From positions 21,275,285-21,339,284 of the forward strand of contig CM055106.1 of NCBI GenBank assembly GCA_029204225.1: a DNA stretch of 64,000 nt, read 5' to 3'. Below, piece by piece: positions 11,491 to 22,190 of the stretch. The number at the start of each line of letters is the position of its first letter. Position 1 is the stretch's first letter. A model generated the notes under the pieces. The model searched no databases and was not told the origin of the DNA. It saw only the letters and a list, made by a program, of their open reading frames with translations. This DNA is from Diphasiastrum complanatum. Taxonomy: Eukaryota; Streptophyta; Lycopodiopsida; Lycopodiales; Lycopodiaceae. Both the position numbers and the translations under genes were made by a program.

Positions 11491-12316
11491 AATTAGAACC
11501 GTACAAAGAAGGGAAAGAAAACTTAGTTGTTTCTGAGGACTGTACTTCCAAAGAAAATATGAAGAGGAACCCTCTCAGCTCTTTCACAGCAAATTTCAGA
11601 CCTGCTGTCCCAGAAAATCCAAGTTTGGAGCCCAAAAAGTGTTTCAAATTTCCGGATTTCTAGAGGAAACTGCTTGATGACCTTTTAGCAGACCTGGGGC
11701 TCCAAAGAACCGGCAAAAAACCCAAAGAAGATGCAAAACAAATTTGAGTTTTATTGCTTCCTGCCCTCGCTGGTTGGACAGCCCCTAAATTGCTCAAAAA
11801 CCTTCTGATTCGGGCCCAAAAAACGATTGCAAAGATCTGAATTTCTTGAGCACCCTGCTCGCTGGTCAGCCCTCTATTTGATGACAAAAACTAGGCCCCA
11901 AACGTCTGAAAACCAGGGACGATTTACACTTTCTCCTCCCTGTCCAGCGCTGGCCCAGCTACTTAATTTCAGGTTGAAATCTGCTCTAATCTGCTCGAAA
12001 TTGCATCCCAAAATCAGAATTTAGAACTGATTTTCCAGCGCTGGTACTGTGTGCAAATTTCTATCCAAAAAAAGCTCGGATTGGATGAATTTACATCTGA
12101 AAAATCAGAATTGAAACCTGTTTCTACAGCGACTAGGCTATACTAGGAAGCTAATCCCAATTCTGTCTAGAAAGCAAGAAATTCCAGGAAGTTTTGCTCA
12201 GTAGGAAGCTGTTCCTACAGCGCTGGATTTGCTCTCTTAATTTCTGAAAAGTTGAAGAGATTCTATACAATCTACTGACTTTCTCCACTGCTGCTACTAA
12301 GCTCCCCAAAGAAGGA
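11491..12316 (-). other. Leader-like region of the copia element
   Basis: Non-coding DNA between the gag fragment and the primer-binding site. It contains repeated CAGCGCTGG words (11943, about 12035, 12218), two of them in the palindrome CCAGCGCTGG, and many TTTCTG/CAGAAA words. Whether it is leader, intron or a separate insertion cannot be told. Confidence 0.35.
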
Positions 12317-12333
12317 GATGACTTTGATACCAA
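12317..12333 (-). other. Primer-binding site of the copia element (minus)
   Basis: The minus strand reads TTGGTATCAAAGTCATC, close to the initiator-Met PBS TGGTATCAGAGC. It lies next to an LTR end reading TGTTAGGATCTATTACA on the minus strand. Confidence 0.6.
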
Positions 12334-12380
12334 TGTAATAGATCCTAACACCACAGTAGGGCAAACACTAATTGATCCAC
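12334..12380 (-). repeat. LTR remnant
   Basis: About 45 bp next to the PBS look like the terminal part of an LTR (minus: GTGTTAGGATCTATTACA). Beyond it the base composition shifts sharply to GC-rich, so the LTR is probably truncated. Confidence 0.35.
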
Positions 12381-13310
12381 CCAACCTTGCCTACTCCCTG
12401 ATATGGAGCAAGCCCCTCCTAGCCCAATGTGAGGTCTGGTGGCATGCGGTCACGTGGCACTGACGTGGCCGACTGCACGTCGGGACCCAACGTGGGGCCC
12501 TATCCTGCTGACAGGGGCCCTAAGTTGTGTTAGGCCCGCCATGGCTATGGACCGTGCCGGGGCACACTACTCACACTGTCTTGCCCTGTTGGTCGTGTAC
12601 GGCTAGACACGACCCTGACTGTGGTGTCTGACCTCTTGTGTTCTCTAGGGTTCGGCACTGGTTACGTGCTCGTAACACCTGGTTTCGAGCTGTGTTAGCC
12701 CGTCTCTCATTTCTCTAGCAAGGTCGAATTGACTGTGGTTCATGGCTCGCAGGGATGCTTGGCATTCTTTCCTTTCTGTTTCTCTGTCCCTCTTCACCTC
12801 ACTAAGCATAGCCGTCATTGCACTTGATAAGTACGCATCTTCACTTCAAAGAGGTCTTGTTGCACCTCTGGTATGGGTTCGTCTCTTGGTGTAGGTTCAG
12901 AAGGGGCACCAATCTCTTCTTGGGGAGGCGCCACAATCAATACTATTTCCTTATTGCGTTCAGCTTGTGTCAGAATGCATGAATCTTTGTATTGCTTTTG
13001 TAACTGATAGAAATTGTCTGATAATTCAATACTTTATGTTTGGCTATGTATCAGTCTAAGGGCACCTTCGGGTTTTTCGGGTTTTTCAATAGTGGCGGAC
13101 CCACGTCGCCAACTTATCATCAACCCTAAAACAGCTAGACAGCCAAATATCCCAAGGGCAGTTACCAACTTTGGATCTAGCACCATCTCGATGCATGCGG
13201 GAGCGGTATTCTTGAACCTGCTCCTCTCCGTCTGTCAATGCTCGTAACTCATCAAGGTGGTCATCCATTCTGATAAGAGGTGTACTTCCCACAAATTGTC
13301 TCCTATGTCT
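12381..13310 (-). pseudogene. Unidentified degraded coding region
   Basis: The minus strand has protein-like pieces in different frames. 13292-13086 contains MDDHLDELRALTDGEEQ and EYRSRMHRDGARS. 12990-12835 gives IVLIVAPPQEEIGAPSEP and EVQQDLFEVKM. A 55-codon ORF near 12818-12650 starts MTAMLSEVKRDRETERKECQ and ends in VTSAEP and TAG, rich in charged residues as in a coiled coil. I do not recognise the family. A retrotransposon gag is one possibility, a host gene scrap another. Confidence 0.3.
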
Positions 13311-13563
13311 TTTGAAAACTCTCCCCTCTGTCGGTCGGGCCCCAGAGCTCTCTTTTTCGTCTTTATTAAGTCAGTTTCAATATAAAAGTATCTCCTCCTC
13401 AAACTAGCACGAACACATCACCTGAGAGCCAAGTAGGAACCAGGTCATTTGTGTCCAAGCAAGCACACGACAGACAAAACATACCAACCAACGCTAACAC
13501 AGAGGATCCCTCTCAAGCCATATCCCCCTTGAGACCGAACGTAGGACCTTTGCCTAGCCGCGC
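13311..13563. other. No recognisable gene
   Basis: A TATA-like AATATAAAAG lies near 13379. Otherwise nothing is recognised before the 5' LTR at 13564. Confidence 0.35.
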
Positions 13564-13865
13564 AGTTATGGACTTGGCTCTTTACATTCACCACGTCCAT
13601 TCGCACCTACTTTACCTTTACTTTTTTATGCATAAGCAGGCCTTGGGCCCTCTATTTTATTGTTTACTGACACTTAGACTATATGGTTGGCCTTGGGCCC
13701 TCTTATTCATTTATTGACATATTACCTTGGAGGGGGGCCGTCTTGGAGGGCGCACTATTTTCCCTCCCAGTTGACTATCATCCTCTGGACCCCTTTTTAG
13801 GGCTTCCTGTTGGGTATAAGCAGGGCTCCAGTGTCACTTTCATTTCTCAGCGTATGATATGGATC
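13564..13865 (+). repeat. 5' LTR remnant
   Basis: Nearly identical to the first 300 bp of the 3' LTR, including GGGTATAAG (TATA box at 13815-13820). It stops at TATGGATC and runs directly into gag C-terminal coding sequence, so about 100 bp of LTR plus leader and most of gag are missing. Confidence 0.9.
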
Positions 13866-14926
13866 ACTGACACTGACGATTCCGATATCTATATCCATAT
13901 CTCTGACGACCCTGATCCTGTGTTCGAGCCTTCTTCTGACCTCCTCCCAGCTACTTGCCATGCCCAGCTTGCTTATGCTACCTGGACAGGTGTCCTAGTC
14001 CTCGCTCCATTAGATTACGCATACGCATTACTGGACGAGAATATATTGCTTTAGTGGATACAGGCAGCACACATTCCTGTATCAGCAGTTACATCTCCAG
14101 TCAGATCCGTGCTTTACCTATTCCTGCTCCACAACCTCTCACTGTTGAGGTTGCCAGTTCTCATTCTTTCCCTAGCTCTCAGATGTTCCAGGGCTTGACA
14201 TACCGCATTGGGGATTTTTCTGGACAGGCAGATCTTTATATTATCCCTATAGAGCGCTACGATCTTATTCTTGGTGCTGATTGGTTTGCTTCTCTTGGTG
14301 CCGTTACACTGGATTTGACACGACAGACACTCACTTTTGTGCATGATTCAATTACCCACTCCCTTGTTGGCATCGATTCCCAGGGAGATTACCAGCTGAT
14401 CAGTGGGAAACAGTTTATGCGTAGCCTTCCTAAGGCTCATTGTGCGGCTCTCTTATGTGTACATCGTGCTACAACAGCTCCTTCAGTCGCCATTTCACCC
14501 CCACCAGTTGTTCCTCAGGTGATATCTGACCTATTACATTGGTATGCTTATGTCTTTTCAAAACCTATGACGCTACCACCATTGCGTGATGTTAACCACC
14601 ACATTGATTTACGCCCTGGGTCTGGTCCCCCCTCCCGTCCTCCCTACCGTATGTCTAAGTCTGAGCGTGATGAGGTTGAGCTTCAGATATCTGCTTTATT
14701 AGACCAGGGTCTTATTGTCCCCATCCATAGCCCTTTTGGTGCCCCTGTTCTCCTTGTTAGTAAGAAAGATGGTACCAAATGTCTCTACGTAGATTATCGT
14801 GCCCTCAATAAGCTCACTATCCGTAACCAGTACCCTATCCCTCACATGGATGACCTATTTGATCAGCTTGGCACTTCCCTGATTTTTTCCAAGATAGACC
14901 TTCGTTCTGGATATCACCACACATAA
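13866..14926 (+). pseudogene. gag C-terminus, protease and RT N-terminal half
   Basis: A gag remnant (DDSDIYIHISDDPDP) leads through a frameshift near 13990 into an open frame ending at 14926. The aspartic protease active site reads [12 protein letters not shown], followed by DLILGADWF. The RT N-terminal half has [40 protein letters not shown] and [12 protein letters not shown]. It breaks by frameshift at about 14920, just after the SGYHH motif. The related minus-strand element at 40.1-40.3 kb keeps the gag zinc knuckle that is absent here. Confidence 0.88.
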
Positions 14927-15254
14927 GACTGCTTTTCGTACCCATCTTGGCTTATATGAGTTTCGTGTGCTTCCTTTTGGTGTTACTAATGGTCCTCCTA
15001 CATTCCAAAATGTTATGAACAACATTATGCGTCCACTTCTTGGTCATTGTGTTTTAGTTTATTTCAACGACATTCTCATTTTTAGTACATCCCTTGACGA
15101 GCATGTGTCTCATCTCACATCTATCTTTCAGTTACTCATTCACCATCATTCGTTTGCCAAACTATCCAAATGTTCTTTCGCTGTTGCTGAGATTGAATTT
15201 CTTGGCTTTCTTATTTGTGATGGGCGTATTCGCCTTGATCCTTGTAAGGTTTAG
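14927..15254 (+). pseudogene. RT palm region, catalytic site mutated
   Basis: It continues in another frame: LPFGVTNGPPTFQNVMN, then VYFNDILIF where family members have YFDD, so one catalytic Asp is Asn (GAC to AAC). FLGFLICDGRIRLDPCKV precedes TAG at 15252-15254, where related elements have Gln. A small deletion then removes the usual RSFLGL-type motif before RNase H. Confidence 0.88.
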
Positions 15255-15298
15255 GCTATCCAGGACTGGCCTACACCAAACGATGTTCACATGTTCGT

Positions 15299-15913
15299 AT
15301 GTTCCTCGATTTAGCCACTCACCTTTGCCGCCCTGTTCCACACTTTTCCACTGTGGCTGCTCCTCTTCATGCTCTTCTAAAGAAATCTCGTACATTTCTG
15401 TGGACCCCTGATTGTCATACAACCTTTGATACTCTTCGTCGCGCTATTGTCGATGCCACTGTCATGTGCTTACCTCGATTTGACCAAAAATTTATTGTTG
15501 AGACTGATGCTAGTTCTGTTGGCTTGGGTTTGGGTGCCTTGCTTCACCAGTCCCAGTGCATCATTGCTTATGAGTCACACCAACTTCGCTCTTATGAACA
15601 ACTATATTTTGTCCACGAGAAAGAGCTTCTCGCCATTATCTATGCTCTTAAGAAGTGGCGTCATTACCTGTATTGTATACCATTTGACATTGTCACTGAC
15701 CACCAGTCCCTCCGTTATTTATTCTCCCAGCGGGATCTTAGTGATCGTCAATTTCGTTGGTTGCAATTTTTACAATCCTTTGATTTTTCTATTTTATACC
15801 GTCTTAGCCGTTCGAATGCTGCTGCCGATGCTTTATCCCGTCTACCCGCTTTGTTACACACACTTGTTGCCACCATTCCTACCTGGTCCTTCTGCTTACC
15901 TCACTTGTCCTGA
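15299..15913 (+). pseudogene. RNase H domain and linker
   Basis: An open frame of 204 codons. It contains FLWTPDCHTTFDTLRR, the RNase H motif VETDASSVGLG, YFVHEKELLAIIYALKKWRH, VTDHQSLRYLF and RSNAAADALSR. The key acidic residues (ETDAS, KELLAI, TDHQS, DALSR) are present. The protein stops in a Cys/Pro-rich stretch before integrase, which lies in another frame. Confidence 0.88.
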
Positions 15914-15939
15914 CTCATACACCAGGTCTACTCCATCGT

Positions 15940-17326
15940 CGATCACCGTCTTTATCATTTTGGGTCTCTCTGTATCCCTACCTCCTTGCCTCTTCGTCCC
16001 CAGATATTGTCTGATGCTCATTCCTCCCCCATTGGTGGCCATTTTGGGTTTCAAAATTTTTATGCTCGTCTTAAGGACCACTTTTACTGGCCATCCATGA
16101 AGTCTGAGCTAGCCATTATTATTCGCAACTGCACTTTTTGTGCCCGCAATAAGTACTCCCGTGCTACGTCTGTTGGTTTGCTTCAGAGTTGGCCTATCCC
16201 TCATCGCCAGTGGACCGATATCTCTATGGACTTTATTCTCGGCCTTCCCCATACCCAGCATGGCCATGATTCATGTATGGTAGTGGTTGATAGGTTCTCA
16301 AAGTAGGCACATTTCATACCGGTTCGCAGTACTATTACAGCTGAGCAGTGTGCACGCTTATTCTTGTCAGAGATCTTTCGCCTCCATGGATTTCCTCATA
16401 CTATCCTTTCTGATCGGGATAGTAAGTTTACGTCTACATTTTGGATAGGGCTTATGCGCATACTAGACGTTCAACTTTTTATGGGTTCTGCTTATCACTC
16501 TACTGTTGATGGACAGTCTGAGGTCCTTAATCGGATCCTTGAGGATTATCTCCGCCATTTTGTTATTTCTTCAGGGGAGGACTAGGATTAGCATCTATGT
16601 TTAGTTGAGTATAGCTATAATAGCTCAGTTAGTACCATCACTGGTGTCTCTCCCTTCTTATTATCTCATGGTTATGCACCCCTGTTACCTGGGATACCTC
16701 TTCCTCCTGAGGATACACCTGTTACACTTGCATCTTTTCTATCAGGTGCTCGCGAGCTTATTTCTCGAGCCAGCACACATCTACAGCATGTCCAACAGCG
16801 GTACCAGACTTCTATTGATCGTCATTGACAACATGTTCAGTTTCAGGGTGGGGATATGGTTTATCTACGCCTTCGTTTTGCTCCACACCACTTTATTCAG
16901 GGCCATGCTTTTACTGAGAAGCTTGCACCACGTTATTATGGACCTTATCACATATTGGAGGTTCTTAGTCCTATGACATATCGGTTGCAGCTTCCTTCTT
17001 CGACACGGGCCTGTGATATATTCCATGTCAGTTTATTACGTGCTGCTATTGAAAATGATGCTCCTCGTGATGCTGAGTTTCCTACTAATCCAGAGTTATT
17101 TTCCCTCCTACCTGCTGCTATTTTACAGGTTCGTCTTCATCATAGTCGACACCGGCGGCAGATTCAGTTTTTGGTACAGTGGGATGGTCGTCCTGTTGAG
17201 GAGGCCACATGGGAGCCTATGGATGTGTTCTATTATACACCTTTACTTGCGGACCAGGCTCGTGCTCTTGCTGCACTTATTGACTCCTCTGTTACAGTTG
17301 CGGATACACCAGGACTTGCTACTTGA
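15940..17326 (+). pseudogene. Integrase with chromodomain-like C-terminus
   Basis: The H2C2 zinc-binding region is intact (H in AHSSPIGGHFG; NCTFCARNK). The DDE triad is visible: TDISMDFI, ILSDRDSKF and DGQSEVLNR. Internal stops are TAG at 16304 (after DRFSK), TAG at 16583 and TGA at 16826. The C-terminus has GDMVYLRLRF, KLAPRYYGPY, FHVSLLR and, from about 17168, LVQWDGRPVEEATWEP, the chromodomain-like tail, ending at 17326. Chromodomains usually guide integration to marked chromatin. Confidence 0.88.
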
Positions 17327-17377
17327 TCCTATGCTGCCTCTTCATTTCGTGGCGGGGCTTTCTTTTGTGTCGGGGAG

Positions 17378-17778
17378 AGTTATGGACTTGGCTCTTTACA
17401 TTCGCCACGTCCATTCGCACCTACTTTACCTTTACTTTTTATGCATAAGCAGGCCTTGGGCCCTCTATTTTATTGTTTATTGACATTTAGACTATATAGT
17501 TGGCCTTGGGCCCTATTATTCATATATTGACATATTACCTTGGAGGGGGGCCCTCTTGGAGGGCGCACTATTTTCCCTCCCAGTTGACGATTATCCTCTG
17601 GACCCCTTTTTAGGGCTTCCTGTTGGGTATACGTAGGGCTCCAATGTCACTTTCATTTCTCAGCTTATGATATGGATCTCTCTCCTTTAGTCTCCTTAGT
17701 CTCTCCTTTTCTTGCTTTCTAGGATTAAGTCTCGCTTTTATGCTACTTTCTATATTACTTGTGGATCCGCTCGTAACT
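17378..17778 (+). repeat. 3' LTR (401 bp)
   Basis: It follows the purine tract CGGGGAG and starts AGTTATGGAC. The end was set where similarity to the LTR at 39318-39760 stops (both end ...CGTAACT). The TATA box is mutated to TATACG compared with the 5' copy. Confidence 0.85.
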
Positions 17779-18034
17779 TGCGCTGACGCAAATCTGAAAC
17801 ATCCAACCATCCGTGGGTTCACCATTGAGCAGCACATTGCCTCAGTCACGCCCCACCAACTTTGGTCGATAGCCCTTATAGCTAAACGATCGGCAGCTAT
17901 CCCGCACCGGCAGCTAACCACCCGTGCTTTACACCCGAATTCGAGCAGCATCTCTGTATCAATGGTTAACTCGTACAGTTCAAATATGTCACCCCGCACC
18001 CCACAAGGCACAGACCGTGCTTTCACCTACCTAG
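17779..18034. other. No recognisable gene
   Basis: Short unique stretch between the Ty3 element and a copia fragment. I see no feature. Confidence 0.4.
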
Positions 18035-18430
18035 GCAGCAGTGAGTCGTGATGTTCATTTTGATGAAAAGACCTCCTATGATGTTGCGCCCACTCATGTC
18101 ATGAAAGGGGACTTCCCCCATGATGCATATCTTGAAATATTTCCAGATTTGGTTTTGCCATCTAATTATGAAGAGAAGGGACTGCCATCAACTTCTAGTG
18201 GACAGCCCACTACTTCTTCAATTTTGCAGCGCGTAGTTCATCAAGAAGAACTTATTTATGGTGAAGAGCAGCCTGTTGAAGACATTGGACAGCAAGGTCC
18301 AAGTTCGGAACACTTTGGACAGCAAAGTGTTGACAAGGGGTAAGGCTGTTGGACAGCCCAAACCAGTCCCTAAATGGTTGTTGCAGACTTTGCAGGACAG
18401 CAAAGTGGATCATTTCTATGAATTATTGAA
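18035..18430 (+). pseudogene. Ty1/copia integrase tail and RT linker
   Basis: It opens SRDVHFDEKTSYDV, the conserved end of copia integrase, followed by an acidic linker and, after a frameshift near 18325, KPVPKWLLQTLQDSK, which precedes RT in copia polyproteins. A short word related to GQQ/GQP (GGACAGC) is repeated five times at 18200-18400. Both ends are truncated. Confidence 0.75.
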
Positions 18431-19080
18431 TTGTCGTCTACAATACAGAGTGCCCTGTGTTTCCATAGCGTTATTACTGCAAATGAACATTCTGAGATGG
18501 AGCAGATGATAGAAAATTGGAAAAAGCTTCAAAGCATCATAGCTGCTGCTTCTGAATATGATGAGGTTTCTTCAGCTGATGCCATTCAGCACAGGCAGTG
18601 GGTTGTGGTCTACAATAGAGAGTGCCCTGTACTTCTTCAGCATTATCATTCTACATATGAATTCTGATAACAAGACATTTTCAGATGCAATAGGTGAGAG
18701 AAAATCGATAAAAGAACTGCACCTGTGACTTCTGAAGATGAGGCCATCTGATGTGACGTTTCTTCAGCTGCCGCCTTTCAGCAGTGGAATAGTAAATAAG
18801 AAAGTCTCTGTGGGAGCTTCTGAGTTACATTGATCATATTTGTCTTGCAGATCCTGGAAAAGCACTTTTTCTATCCCGCTGTCATGTAGGAAAAACCATG
18901 GTCAGATTAACCATCTTTTACACAGTAATGCTTCGTCCTTAGTATGAGAGAATCTTTATATGTGACAAGTCGTCTTCGTGTGGGGCTTGAGCAACCACTA
19001 AGTTTATTTCAGATTCACGGACGAAAGAGCTGAGGGAGAGTATTTGTTTTGAGGCCAAAGCCTATCTTTTGATAATGACT
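18431..19080 (+). other. Unidentified, possible gene remnant
   Basis: A 78-codon ORF (18431-18667) contains MEQMIENWKKLQSIIAAASE. A 21-bp word (CTACAATA.AGAGTGCCCTGT) occurs at 18438 and 18611, and TTCTTCAGCTG at 18568 and 18761. A splice-acceptor-like TTTGTCTTGCAG at 18841-18852 precedes DPGKALFLSRCHVGKT in an open frame, faintly like PARP-type sequences (KALFLSR.HVGK). This is weak evidence for a broken host gene. Confidence 0.2.
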
Positions 19081-19084
19081 TGCA

Positions 19085-20510
19085 CGTAGCACGCAATATG
19101 CAGTTCCATGTCAGATCATAGATCTCCTTTTTCTGCTTCTGTACACACAATCCTCCCTTAACAACTCATTCCGAACTCTTTTAGAATCTGGCAACACCTC
19201 GCATGGCGCACGCAACGAAATGCAGATCGACGTGACACAATAGATCGTTACTGTTTCTGTACAGACAATCCTCTATAAGAAATGTATCTCATCTGTCAAT
19301 CCCCACATGCAACGCGCAAAATAATGGATCCTTGATGCCGTTTCAGTGTTTCTGTGAACACATTCCTCCGCAACGGACATATTTCATTCCCACCTCTTTT
19401 ACAATCGCACAATAACCCGCATGCAGCACGCAACAAAATGCAGATCGATATGACATAATAGATCCTTAATGCCGCTTCACTGTTTTTGTACACACAATTC
19501 TTCGTCAAGGACATATTTCATTCCCAGCTCTTTTGGTATCTGACAACAGCCCCATGCACCACAAAATGCAGATATGTATGTTAAATAGCAGATCATTATT
19601 GCTCTTTTGTTGTTTCTGTGCACACAATCTTCCTTTAGGAACATATCTGGAGGCTGATAATAGCCCGCATGCAGCACGAAATGCAGATCTATATGGTAGA
19701 TAACAGATCCTTAATGCTATTTCGCAGTTTCTGTACACAAAATCTTCCATTGAGAAAATATTTCATTCCCAACTCTTTTGAAATCTGATAGTAGCCCGCA
19801 TGAAGCACGAATCGCAGATCAATATGTCTGATAACAGCTCCTTAATGCTATGTCGCAGTTTTTGTACACACAATCTTCCATTAAAAGCATATTTCACTCC
19901 CGACTCTTTTGCAATCTGATAGTAGCCCGCAATAAGCACCAACTACAAACATTTATGCTAATTAACAAATCCGTAATGCCCTTTCACTACTTCTGCACAC
20001 AAAATCCTCCAATAAGAACACATTTCATTACCAAACTTATTCAAAATCTGATAATAGACCCCAATAAGCACCAGATACAGATCTATATGCTAAATAACAC
20101 ATCCTTAATGGTCTTTCACTGCTTCTGTACACAGAATCCTCCAATAAGAACGCATTTCAGTACCAAACTTATTCAAAATCTGATAATAGACCCCAATAAG
20201 CACCAGATACAGACCTATATGCTAAATAACAGATCCTTAACGGTCTTTCACTGCTTCTGTACACAAAATCGTACTTCCTATCAAGCTTATTTGGAATGTG
20301 ATAATAGCCCGCATTCAGCACCAGATACAGACCTATATGCTAAATAACAGATCCTTGATGCTCTTTGGCTGCTTTTGTGCAAAATTTCCATATCAAAATC
20401 TGATCAAAGCCAAAATTAAGCAGGAAATGCAAATCAATAACAGACCTTTAATGCTCTTGCGCTCCTTCTAGGCACACGATCGTCGATCAATAACATATTC
20501 TTTTGAAATC
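19085..20510 (+). repeat. Degenerate tandem array, about 131-bp unit, roughly 11 copies
   Basis: The words AGCCCGCAT..AGCACGAAATGCAGATC, TAACAGATCCTTAATGC and TGTACACACAATC recur about every 131 bp (for example near 19664, 19795, 19927, 20058 and 20190), with shorter units of 100-118 bp on the left. Where the unit is 132 bp (44 codons) a 165-codon ORF (19850-20347) appears, repeating a FHCFCTQNPPIRTHF motif. I regard the ORF as a by-product of the repeat. Confidence 0.9.
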
Positions 20511-21019
20511 TGATACCATATCTCTCTGCTCGATCCACCTCCTCTCTCTCCACTTTCTACTTCAGAAAACATGCACCTTTGAATAGTGGAATGTTGTGGA
20601 AAAGGGAGACAAAGAGACAAGGAAGACTTATGTTCATGTGTTCCCTTAGAATGGGACCAGGCATGCTTTTCGGCCCTGGTGCTTGTAAAATATATTTTAA
20701 CTCAAGCATATTGAAATTTGCGAGTCTCAATGCCGAACATTAATAGCACTTGTTTTGCCTTTCAAATGAAAGCAAATACTTTTGACCCTCGTATCTTACT
20801 AGCACATCTTAGTTGGCCGCGATGTAGTTCAACGAGCAGCGCGTGCCCCCAGGTGCTTGCCGCCCTTCCCGGCCATTTCCTGCCTCATCCTTGCTTGCAT
20901 GCCAGGTGCCATGCATAATTTATCCCATAATATATTTTGGGAGAAACCATTTTGTTTCCATATACACTTAAAAATCACAGTCACCCTCAAGTGCACGTGA
21001 GGGCGTGACAGGCCTGCGC
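20511..21019. other. No recognisable gene
   Basis: AT-rich, becoming GC-richer after 20800. Nothing identified. Confidence 0.4.
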
Positions 21020-21265
21020 ATTGTGCTGGCAGAAAATCGTGCCTGTCGAAAATTGGTTCTCGGGCTCGGGACCCACACAGGCACGGGCTCGCGAGAAACG
21101 GGTGCCCGTTGCAAAGGATGGTCTCGGGTCCCGTCTACACTCGGCTGGGTCTCGTGCCCGCCAAAAAGGTGGTCCCGGGCCTGGGACCACATGGGAGCAC
21201 GCGCCCAAGGGCCCGTGAGAAACTGCGTGCCCACTAGAGAAGTGGTCTTGGCGTCAGGCAAACAC
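21020..21265. repeat. GC-rich degenerate repeat, about 60-bp unit
   Basis: Four approximate units of the pattern GTGCCCG...GGTCTCGGG(C/T)CTGGGACC...GAGAAAC occur in a local GC-rich island. ORFs on both strands here derive from the repeat. Confidence 0.5.
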
Positions 21266-22190
21266 CGGCCCCCCCACCTGACCGGGCATTTCTTGCTCCT
21301 TGCCCGGCCATGTGTCATCTCCATATTAGTACGAGACCAAACATGTCCCCGTGCCAATAAGCGACTTCCATTTTCGACTTCTTGTTAAGTGAAGTGTCAT
21401 TTAGAATACCCATGACGATGTGTTGTTTTGCAACTCCAGGTCTAAGGGTGGTTTCACATGGAAGGGAGCCACGTCCATTTCAAAATATGCACTTACCCCT
21501 CAATTTGAAAGCCCGCGTCATTCCATGTGAAATTCTCTTTCTTTTGGATACAAGTGCATCAAATGTTTGAAGTCAAATTAAACAAGGCATTTCTAGATTT
21601 TCATTGGAAAGGAGAGAAAGGGCCCACCAGTGGCCCTAGGCCCACTCAAGATGGCTAGGGTATTCCCCTAGCATCTTGACTTACCTTGCAATGGCACTTT
21701 TCAATGCCACCTAGGTGCAACTCCGTGCCTTGTGAAATGAGTAGAAGACATTTCAAGGGGCTTCCACCAATCAAAATCCATTATTCGGACTCTTTACACT
21801 TACTCCCACTCCGTGTGAAAGTTTGTAAGAAAAAAAAGTTTAAAGTTGGCGTAATGCAAGTTGCAATGCCTAACCTTAACAACTAGTGTTTTGTCGTAAT
21901 TCTATTGCTTCAAGTTAAATTTCTCATTACTTCACTATTTGTAAGTTGCAAATGGGTTGAAAGTTGTTGTAATTGAATATTGGTGCTTTGAAGTTGTTAC
22001 TATGGTCTCCTCTAGTGATTACTCATTGATTTATGACTAAAAGATATATGTGTTACATGCTCTTCTAATACTTCAATGATTCTACTTAAACATGCATGCC
22101 TAGGACCATAATTGGACCATGTGTCAAACAAATGAGTCATTTAAGACTTTTGCACCATATTGCAATGAGAAATCAACAACTAGAGGTGAG
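21266..22190. other. No recognisable gene
   Basis: Unique, AT-rich. Short ORFs do not resemble known proteins. Confidence 0.4.

Larger units (their letters stand above)
13564..17778 (+). mobile_element. Ty3/gypsy chromovirus-like element with AGTTA...TAACT LTR ends
   Basis: A 5' LTR remnant (13564-13865) and a fuller 3' LTR (17378-17778) enclose protease, RT, RNase H, integrase and a chromodomain-like tail in order. The LTRs begin AGTTATGG and the 3' LTR ends CGTAACT, so the ends are inverted repeats but not the usual TG...CA. The flanks CGCGC (13559-13563) and TGCGC (17779-17783) look like a 5-bp target duplication with one C/T change. The 5' LTR end, PBS and most of gag are deleted. Pol carries several stops and frameshifts, so the element is dead. 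A related element lies at 39318-41340. Confidence 0.9.

Noticed and set aside
19850-20347. 165-codon ORF as a gene
   Set aside because: It is made of the 132-bp satellite unit and carries no known motif; openness follows from the unit length.
21005-21388. ORFs on both strands in the GC-rich island
   Set aside because: GC-rich repeats lack stop codons by composition; frames on opposite strands are equally open.
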